DNA of 5,425 bases, taken from positions 1-5,425 of the forward strand of contig JAICTU010000568.1 in NCBI GenBank assembly GCA_025936205.1, given 5' to 3'. The stretch is from Polyangiaceae bacterium. Lineage in GTDB: Bacteria > Myxococcota > Polyangia > Polyangiales > Polyangiaceae. A program made the position numbers and the translations under genes. Numbering within the stretch: position 1 is the first letter of the stretch; each line of letters opens with the position of its first letter. Below are positions 1 through 4,695 of the stretch, piece by piece. Below the pieces are notes generated by a model. The model worked only from the letters and a program-made list of their open reading frames with translations, was not told the origin of the DNA and did not search any database.

Positions 1-1
1 C

Positions 2-1837
2 GCGGTGCGCGAGACGCTGAGCGCCCGTGAAGCGATGGCCGAGACCCTCTCGCTCCTGAAGGATGCCGAGACGGGCGTACGGGGCTTCTTGCTCACGGAC
101 GCCCCGAACTTCCTGGAACCTCACGCGCGGGCTCTACCGGGGATCGAGGCGCATCTGGCGAGGCTCGCGGAGCTGGCGCGGAGTGATGCGGCCCAGCAGG
201 CTTCGACCCAGCACGTGCTGGCGCTGTCGAAGCAAAAGCTCACGCTCTTGCAGCGCCTGATCGAGCGGCGTCACAGTGGAGAGATCGTCGACCCGGACAT
301 CCTCGTCCTGCTCGAGCAGGGTAAAGGTACGATGGATGCGATCCGCGCCGAGATCGCCGACATGCTGGCGCGCGAAGACCAGCGCTTGCAGCAGCGTGAG
401 CGCGAGGCAGCCTCGGCCTCGAGTCGGCTGGAGAGCTTGACGGCGCTGGCCTTGCTCGGCGGCATTGCCATTGCGCTCGGCGGCCTCTCTGCGGCGCAGC
501 GCGAGGCCCAGCGCGCCAGGGCGCTGAACCAGCAGCTGGCTCGCGACATCGCCGCCCGGGCCGAGGCGGAGAGCGCGCTGCGCCAGCAGTCGGCGCTGCA
601 GCAGCTGATCCTGGAGAACATCGGGGACGGGGTGGTGGTGATCGAGCCCACCAAAAGGGCCCTGGTCATCAACCCCGCCGCGCAGCAAATGCTGCCGTTC
701 GCGTCGGGTGACATTTTGCCCGAGGACTGGTCGAAGCAGAGCCGCGCGTACCTCGCTGACGGCATCACGCTCTTTCCCCCCGAGAGAGGCCCGCTCACGC
801 GCGCGCTCGAGGGCCGATCCTCGGACGCGGTCGAGATGGTGTTTCGTGTCCCGTCGGGCGAGCTGCGCTCCTACAGTGTGACGACGCGGCCGATCGCGAT
901 CGATGGGCAAGTGGTGGCGGCGGTGGCGGTGTTCCGCGACTCGACGGAGCGCAAGACGGCCGCGCGCGAGTTGCTGGAGAGCGAGCAACGCTATCGTGTG
1001 CTGGCAGACGCGAGCTTCGAAGGGGTCGCGATCACCAGGGCGGGCATCATCCTCGACACCAACGAGAACTTCGCGCGCTGGCTCGGATATGAACCGCGCG
1101 AGCTGTCCGGGCGCTTGGGGATCGAGCTGTTCAGCCCCGAGCACCGCGATCGCGTGACGCACGCGGCGGCCAACGCAGAGACCGCCTATGAGGCAGAAAT
1201 GCTGCGGCGGGATGGCACGACCTTTCCCGTCGAGGTGCGCGGGCGCTTTTTGCAGTTCCGAGATGAGAAGGTGCGGATCGCCGTGGTGCGCGACATCACG
1301 GAGAAGAAGCAGCGCGAGGCGGAGCTGCAGGCGCTCTCGCTGCGCGATGCGCTCACCGGCCTGTACAACCGGCGCGGCTTTCTCGAGCTCGCAGGGCACG
1401 AGCTGAAGGCCGCAGAGCGCAAGCGCAGGCACTGCGCACTGTTCTACATCGATCTGGACGGCATGAAGCAGATCAACGACCAGCTCGGCCACGCGCTGGG
1501 GGATCAGGCCTTGAGCAGCACGGCGGAGCTGCTGCAGCGGGTCTTTCGGGCTTCCGACATCATCTCCCGCCTGGGCGGGGACGAGTTCGCCATCCTCGCG
1601 CCAGATTGTGACGAGGCAGGAGTGGCGTCCAGCCGTGGGCGACTGGCGCGTGCTGTCGAGGAGCTCAACGAGAGCCGCATCTGTCCCTTTCGTCTGTCGA
1701 TCAGCATGGGGGACGCGGTGTGGAATCCGGAACGCCCGATCAACCTGACCAGCTTGCTCGAGGCCGGCGACGTCAGCATGTACGAGCAGAAACGGTCCGC
1801 GCGCCAGCGCAACTCGGCGCGCGTTCGCATGGGCTGA
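2..1837 (+). CDS. Diguanylate cyclase with CHASE3, two PAS and GGDEF domains (5'-partial)
   Basis: Membrane-bound sensor that should condense two GTP into cyclic di-GMP. The gene runs off the left edge. The first in-frame GTG (position 5) looks like an internal valine of the CHASE3 domain, so the true start and first membrane helix lie outside. Numbering from that GTG: CHASE3 sensory region about 1-140 with the DAETG signature at 20-24; a membrane helix about 145-163; a charged coiled-coil linker about 163-200; PAS 1 about 200-315; PAS 2 about 325-435; GGDEF domain about 443-605. The cyclase core looks competent: DALTGLYNRRGF at 448-459, DLDGMKQIND at 483-492, and an intact GGDEF at 524-528. 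An RASD inhibitory site (R515, D518) sits exactly five residues before GGDEF, predicting product feedback. There is no EAL domain. The terminal motif is SARQRN instead of the usual GRN-like ending, a mild deviation. The domain calls are secure; the signal sensed is unknown. Confidence 0.93.
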   Translation, partial: AVRETLSAREAMAETLSLLKDAETGVRGFLLTDAPNFLEPHARALPGIEAHLARLAELARSDAAQQASTQHVLALSKQKLTLLQRLIERRHSGEIVDPDILVLLEQGKGTMDAIRAEIADMLAREDQRLQQREREAASASSRLESLTALALLGGIAIALGGLSAAQREAQRARALNQQLARDIAARAEAESALRQQSALQQLILENIGDGVVVIEPTKRALVINPAAQQMLPFASGDILPEDWSKQSRAYLADGITLFPPERGPLTRALEGRSSDAVEMVFRVPSGELRSYSVTTRPIAIDGQVVAAVAVFRDSTERKTAARELLESEQRYRVLADASFEGVAITRAGIILDTNENFARWLGYEPRELSGRLGIELFSPEHRDRVTHAAANAETAYEAEMLRRDGTTFPVEVRGRFLQFRDEKVRIAVVRDITEKKQREAELQALSLRDALTGLYNRRGFLELAGHELKAAERKRRHCALFYIDLDGMKQINDQLGHALGDQALSSTAELLQRVFRASDIISRLGGDEFAILAPDCDEAGVASSRGRLARAVEELNESRICPFRLSISMGDAVWNPERPINLTSLLEAGDVSMYEQKRSARQRNSARVRMG

Positions 1838-1843
1838 GCGCGT

Positions 1844-1877
1844 CGGCACACGGGTTGCAGTGGCTCCGGGAGTGCCG
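1844..1877 (+). repeat. Inverted repeat CGGCAC/GTGCCG after the cyclase gene
   Basis: Perfect 6-bp arms at 1844-1849 and 1872-1877 enclose 22 nt, starting 7 nt after the cyclase stop codon. The right arm shares bases 1875-1877 with the stronger hairpin at 1875-1893, so the two structures cannot form together. No T-run follows, so it does not read as a standard intrinsic terminator. In such GC-rich DNA a 6-bp dyad can arise by chance. Confidence 0.25.
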
Positions 1878-1893
1878 GTGGAACGTCCGCCGG
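1875..1893 (+). repeat. Strong stem-loop in the leader of the hemerythrin gene
   Basis: Bases 1875-1882 pair with 1886-1893 to give an 8-bp stem (seven Watson-Crick pairs and one U-G) closed by a 3-nt ACG loop. It ends 8 nt before the AGGAG Shine-Dalgarno at 1902-1906 and directly abuts the ATG at 1895. It has no following T-run. It may be a transcript-stabilising, attenuating or processing hairpin between the cyclase and hemerythrin genes. It would bury any ribosome site for the ATG at 1895, which favours the downstream GTG start. Confidence 0.5.
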
Positions 1894-1901
1894 AATGCCA
1901 C

Positions 1902-1906
1902 AGGAG
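1902..1906 (+). promoter_or_regulatory. Ribosome binding site AGGAG for the hemerythrin gene
   Basis: AGGAG lies 9 nt before the GTG at 1916, a good spacing. It lies downstream of the alternative ATG at 1895 and so cannot serve it. This site is the main reason for choosing GTG 1916 as the start. Confidence 0.65.
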
Positions 1907-1915
1907 AATCAGCCC

Positions 1916-2431
1916 GTGAAAGCGACAGCATTGCTCAGCAGTCAGCACCGGAAAGTAGAAGCGCTGTTCAAGAAGCTCGAAAACGGCCGCGTCGAGCCGG
2001 GGCCCGTGCTCGAGGAGCTGGCCAACAGCCTGGCGGGTCACATGACCATCGAGCAGGAGATCTTTTACCCCGCCGTCAAGAGCATCGACTCCGACGTCGT
2101 GAACGAGTCGTACGAGGAGCACGCGCTGGCGGAGCTGGAGCTGAAGCGCCTGCTTGCGACAGACCCGGAAGACGAAGCCTTTCAGGCGCGCGTCACCACG
2201 CTGAAAGAGCTGATCCAGCACCACGTCGAGGAGGAAGAGGAGGAGCTCTTCCCCGCCGTGGAAAAGAAGCTCGGTGACGAACGTCTCGCCGAGCTCGGCA
2301 AGACGATGAAGGCGCGCTTCGAAGAGATCATTGAAGCCGGCTTCGAGGCAGCCGTGCCGAAGGGCATGACCAAGACCTCCTCGGACGAGTCCAAGAAGCG
2401 CGCTGCCAAGCGCCAGCGCTCCGCAGCCTGA
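1916..2431 (+). CDS. Hemerythrin HHE cation-binding domain protein
   Basis: Small soluble four-helix-bundle protein expected to hold a non-haem di-iron centre that binds O2, NO or iron. Translation from GTG 1916 gives 171 residues beginning MKATALLSSQHRKVEALF, which matches how this family usually begins. An in-frame ATG at 1895 would add seven residues but has no good ribosome site. Numbering from that ATG, the iron ligands of the HHE pattern are H18, H49 with E53 (HxxxE), H76, and H110 with E114; H109 is an alternative to H110. All expected ligands are therefore present. A run of six glutamates at 112-117 overlaps the last ligand motif. The C-terminal tail after about 150 is hydrophilic and basic (KKRAAKRQR) and probably disordered. 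The gene lies 78 nt after the cyclase stop on the same strand, so co-transcription is possible. The exact role (O2 sensing, iron storage or oxidative-stress buffering) cannot be told from sequence. Confidence 0.9.
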   Translation: MKATALLSSQHRKVEALFKKLENGRVEPGPVLEELANSLAGHMTIEQEIFYPAVKSIDSDVVNESYEEHALAELELKRLLATDPEDEAFQARVTTLKELIQHHVEEEEEELFPAVEKKLGDERLAELGKTMKARFEEIIEAGFEAAVPKGMTKTSSDESKKRAAKRQRSAA

Positions 2432-2442
2432 CCTTCCAGCGG

Positions 2443-2457
2443 GGCGGGCATGCCGCC
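2443..2457 (+). terminator. Possible stem-loop after the hemerythrin gene
   Basis: GGCGG at 2443-2447 pairs with CCGCC at 2453-2457 around a 5-nt GCATG loop, 11 nt after the hemerythrin stop codon. The position suits a 3'-end hairpin, but there is no T-tract, so termination by this element alone is doubtful. It could instead protect the transcript end. Confidence 0.25.
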
Positions 2458-2513
2458 ACAGCTGGGGCCCGCATGCACGCGCGGCTCAGCTCGGGGTGCT
2501 CCCTGCAGAATCG

Positions 2514-2525
2514 TGGCGCGCGCCA
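2514..2525. repeat. Perfect 12-bp palindrome TGGCGCGCGCCA
   Basis: The sequence equals its own reverse complement over 12 bp and sits between two copies of GCTCCCTGC (2498-2506, 2528-2536). A protein-binding role is possible, but alternating GC is common in this base composition. Confidence 0.35.
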
Positions 2526-2551
2526 GCGCTCCCTGCTGCAATTTGCAACGT

Positions 2552-2587
2552 GACCCGGCGCGGCGCCCTCGAGGGCCGCTCCGGGTC
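2552..2587. repeat. 36-bp imperfect inverted repeat (large hairpin)
   Basis: GACCCGG at 2552-2558 pairs with CCGGGTC at 2581-2587. A one-base mismatch follows on each side, then GCGG at 2560-2563 pairs with CCGC at 2576-2579, and the centre is CCCTCGAGGG at 2566-2575. The result is a long, nearly continuous hairpin about 80-115 nt before the kinase start. It has no T-run on either side, so it is more likely a regulatory dyad or a factor-dependent termination structure than a simple terminator. Confidence 0.5.
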
Positions 2588-2592
2588 GCGCG

Positions 2593-2609
2593 CGTGGCAA
2601 GCTGTCACG
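2593..2609. promoter_or_regulatory. Operator-like dyad CGTGnCAnnnTGnCACG
   Basis: A 17-bp interrupted palindrome with matching half-sites CGTG-n-CA and TG-n-CACG lies 55 nt before the first possible kinase start. Size and symmetry resemble a helix-turn-helix dimer site. No regulator is identified, so this is a candidate only. Confidence 0.3.
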
Positions 2610-2664
2610 GCTGGACCAGCGCGCGCGGGCATGAGAGCATCGCCGGATCTCCCAGCAAATCTCG

Positions 2665-3825
2665 GTGGAGATGGAGCAGAGTCGGCAGATGATGGACGCG
2701 CCTATCAGGTTCCTGCTCGTCGATGACACACCAGCGAACCTGGTCGCTCTGGAATCCCTGGTGCGGCGTGATGGCCTCGAGATCCTGAAGGCCGGTTCCG
2801 GCTCGGAGGCGCTGGAGCTCCTGCTCGCGCACGACGTGGACCTCGCATTTTTGGACGTCCAGCTCCCGGACATGGATGGGTTCGAGCTGGCGGAGTTCAT
2901 GCGCGGCGCTGCACGCACCCAGCAGGTCCCGATCATCTTCGTCACCGCCGGCTCACACGACCCGCAGCGTTTGTTCAAGGGCTACGAGGCCGGCGCGGTC
3001 GACTTCTTGTACAAGCCCATCGATCCCCAGGTCCTGAAGGGCAAGGTCGACACGTTCTTCGAGCTCTCCAAGCAGCGCCGTGAGCTCTCCCAGGCGCTGC
3101 ACTTGAACGAGATGTTCGTGGGCATTCTCGGCCACGATCTGCGCACGCCGCTCAGCGCCATGTTGACGGGCACGCATGTCCTGGAGCACGAGCTGTCGGA
3201 CGAAGGCTGTCGCCACACCTTGCGGCAGATGACGCTGGCGGGGCAACGCATGACGGCCATGATCGAGCAGCTCCTCGATCTGACCCGCGCTCGCCTGGCG
3301 GGGGGGCTCGGGTTTGTCGGCGCGCGGACCCGTCTCGACGTGGGGAACCTGGTCCAGCGCGCGGTCGAAGAGCTGCGCGTGGCACACCCCGATCGGGAAA
3401 TCACGGTGCAGTTGCACGGGGACAGCGTCACCAGTGGCGACCCCGATCGGCTGCTGCAGCTGTTCTCGAACCTGCTCGCCAACGCCCTGCAGCATGGCAC
3501 GAGCGGCTCGCCCATCACCGTCATGGTGGACGGCCGCGCGGGAGACATCTCCGTCTCCGTGCACAACTTGGGAGTGATCGCGCCGGATCTGTTGCCCATC
3601 CTGTTCGAGCCGTTCCGGGGCCGCTCCAACCGGTCGTCGCGTTCCCACGGGCTCGGCTTGGGCCTGTTCATCTCGCAGCAGATCGCCGCGGCGCACGGCG
3701 GCAACGTGAGCGTCGCTTCGAACCAGCGCGAAGGCACGACCTTCACGGCCTGGATCGCCCGTCGAGCAGTCGGGGAGCGTGCGCGCGGCCAGCGGGCGGC
3801 GACGACGATGGAAAAGACCGCCTGA
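2665..3825 (+). CDS. Hybrid response regulator-histidine kinase (REC-HisKA-HATPase)
   Basis: Soluble two-component protein with an N-terminal receiver domain followed by a kinase core and no membrane segment. From GTG 2665 (386 aa): REC about 13-130 with acidic pair D20/D21, phospho-acceptor D64 (FLDVQLPDMDG), T94 and K117. A short helical linker follows, then HisKA with H157 in GHDLRTPL. The HATPase domain is about 220-367, with N-box N269/N273, F-box LFEPF around 313-317 and G2-box GLGLGLF at 329-335. The G1 box reads HNLGVI (300-305), without the usual DxGxG aspartate; this variant resembles other REC-kinases with HNxGxPI, so activity is plausible. The receiver probably gates the kinase, and the phosphate would go to an unlinked regulator, since none is encoded nearby. 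The start is uncertain: GTG 2665, ATG 2671, 2689 and 2692 are all in frame, and none has an ideal ribosome site. The reading frame opens at 2635. The basic tail from about 365 is probably disordered. Confidence 0.92.
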   Translation: MEMEQSRQMMDAPIRFLLVDDTPANLVALESLVRRDGLEILKAGSGSEALELLLAHDVDLAFLDVQLPDMDGFELAEFMRGAARTQQVPIIFVTAGSHDPQRLFKGYEAGAVDFLYKPIDPQVLKGKVDTFFELSKQRRELSQALHLNEMFVGILGHDLRTPLSAMLTGTHVLEHELSDEGCRHTLRQMTLAGQRMTAMIEQLLDLTRARLAGGLGFVGARTRLDVGNLVQRAVEELRVAHPDREITVQLHGDSVTSGDPDRLLQLFSNLLANALQHGTSGSPITVMVDGRAGDISVSVHNLGVIAPDLLPILFEPFRGRSNRSSRSHGLGLGLFISQQIAAAHGGNVSVASNQREGTTFTAWIARRAVGERARGQRAATTMEKTA

Positions 3826-3831
3826 GTTCCT

Positions 3832-4695
3832 TCAGCCGTGAGCGGTGCGCTTGCGCCGCGCGCCGCCGCGCTTCGGAGCCTTCTGGGCGATGCCGCTCTC
3901 CGCGAGGCTGCGGCGCAGGACCTCCATCAGATCGATGACTTCGCCGCCCGACTCCGACTTGCTCTCCGTGGCGCGCAACACGTCGCGTTTGCTTCGATAC
4001 TTTTGCTGGGCGAGCTTGCGCAGCGGCTCGTGCGGATCGCTGAACTCGCTGAAGCTGAGCCTCTTCTGCTCCAGCCCTGCTACCGCCCGCCGGACCTTGT
4101 CCAGGGTACGCGGATCCGGGCTCGCGCGCTTGGGCAGGCCCACATCGGCGCTGGAGCGCACTTCGTCGGCGAAGCGCAGCGTCTCCGCTCGCAGCAGTCC
4201 GCTCTCGGCGAAGATCGCGATCAGGTACTCCTTCTCACGCATGACGAAGGTGGCGATGCCGGCACGGCCCGACCGTTCCATGACCGCGCACAGCAAGCGG
4301 TAGGCCTTGCCCGAGTCCGCGCCCGGCACGAGGAAGTAGCTGCGCTCGAAGTACAGCGGATCGATGCTGTCGCGGTCGACGAAGCGCCGCAGGTCGATCT
4401 CGCGGCTCTTCTTGGGAGCGAGCGCCTCCAGCTCCTGATCGGTCACCACCACCACCTTGCCCTTGCCCAGCTCATAGCCGTGCACCAGGTCGTCCGGCTC
4501 CAGCTGCTTTTGCTCGCGGGGACAGAAGTAGCGCCGCACCAGCGGCGTCCCGTCGGCGTCCAGCAGTCGCAGCGCGCCCTCGGCGCTGCGATGCGCAGGC
4601 AGCAAGTCGACCGGGATGCTGACCAGGCCGAAGCTCAGGGTGCCCGACCAGAAGGCGCGGGCGCGCGTTTCCTCTCGTACGTCGCTGTCAGGCAC
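3832..4695 (-). CDS. ku: Ku protein, non-homologous end joining (second gene of a Ku pair)
   Basis: Bacterial Ku forms a ring that threads onto broken DNA ends and recruits the LigD ligase-polymerase. This complete 287-aa protein has the N-terminal ARAFWSGTLSFGLVSIPVDL at 12-31, a hallmark of Ku beta-barrel proteins. The core continues with VHGYE at 71-75, FERSYFLVP at 116-124, FVMREKEYLIAI at 150-161 and LRAETLRFADEVR at 168-180. The C-terminal region has VIDLMEVLRRSLAES at 253-267, like the short helix that contacts LigD in other bacterial Ku proteins. A basic tail rich in Lys/Arg (274-284) may add DNA contacts. The start GTG at 4695 is well supported by AAAAGGAG with 7-nt spacing. The gene overlaps the upstream Ku by 8 nt (GTGCCTGA), so translation is probably coupled. 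Its stop lies 6 bp from that of the converging kinase gene. The family call is very secure; a heterodimer with the upstream Ku is inference. Confidence 0.95.
   Translation of the reverse strand: MPDSDVREETRARAFWSGTLSFGLVSIPVDLLPAHRSAEGALRLLDADGTPLVRRYFCPREQKQLEPDDLVHGYELGKGKVVVVTDQELEALAPKKSREIDLRRFVDRDSIDPLYFERSYFLVPGADSGKAYRLLCAVMERSGRAGIATFVMREKEYLIAIFAESGLLRAETLRFADEVRSSADVGLPKRASPDPRTLDKVRRAVAGLEQKRLSFSEFSDPHEPLRKLAQQKYRSKRDVLRATESKSESGGEVIDLMEVLRRSLAESGIAQKAPKRGGARRKRTAHG

Larger units (their letters stand above)
2432..2664. other. Dyad-rich intergenic spacer before the kinase gene
   Basis: This 233-bp stretch has no convincing gene. It holds a hairpin near the hemerythrin stop (2443-2457), a 9-bp direct repeat GCTCCCTGC at 2498-2506 and 2528-2536 (30 bp apart, about three helical turns), a perfect 12-bp palindrome TGGCGCGCGCCA at 2514-2525 between those repeats, a large imperfect hairpin at 2552-2587 and an operator-like dyad at 2593-2609. 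The kinase promoter is most likely here. I could not find a convincing -35/-10 pair: TTGCAA at 2543-2548 has no matching -10 at the right spacing. No sigma-54 site with correct spacing was seen either. Confidence 0.6.

Noticed and set aside
5..7. GTG as the true start of the cyclase
   Set aside because: It falls at the conserved valine in the early CHASE3 domain, and the expected first membrane helix is missing, so the coding region must begin outside the window.
134..2224. A 696-codon open frame on the - strand opposite the cyclase and hemerythrin genes
   Set aside because: It runs antisense to two genes with clear domains, is low-complexity (rich in Arg, Leu, Gln, His) and shows no recognisable family. 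Long antisense frames are a by-product of GC-rich third positions.
2514..2530. A sigma-54 promoter beginning TGGCGCG
   Set aside because: The -12 GC element is not at the required distance: the neighbouring GC pairs are one base too close or too far.
2450..2692. A possible 80-codon small protein in the spacer before the kinase
   Set aside because: Arg/Cys/Pro-rich composition, no clear ribosome site, overlap with the kinase start, and many dyads in the same DNA suggest non-coding sequence.
2953..3746. Open frames of about 250 codons on the - strand opposite the kinase gene
   Set aside because: Antisense shadows of a gene whose REC, H-, N- and G2-box motifs are all readable on the + strand.
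3821..3836. A small dyad (CTGAG/TTCAG) spanning the two converging stop codons as a bidirectional terminator
   Set aside because: Only about five pairs including a wobble and no T-run. It mostly arises because both stops are TGA in opposite orientation.
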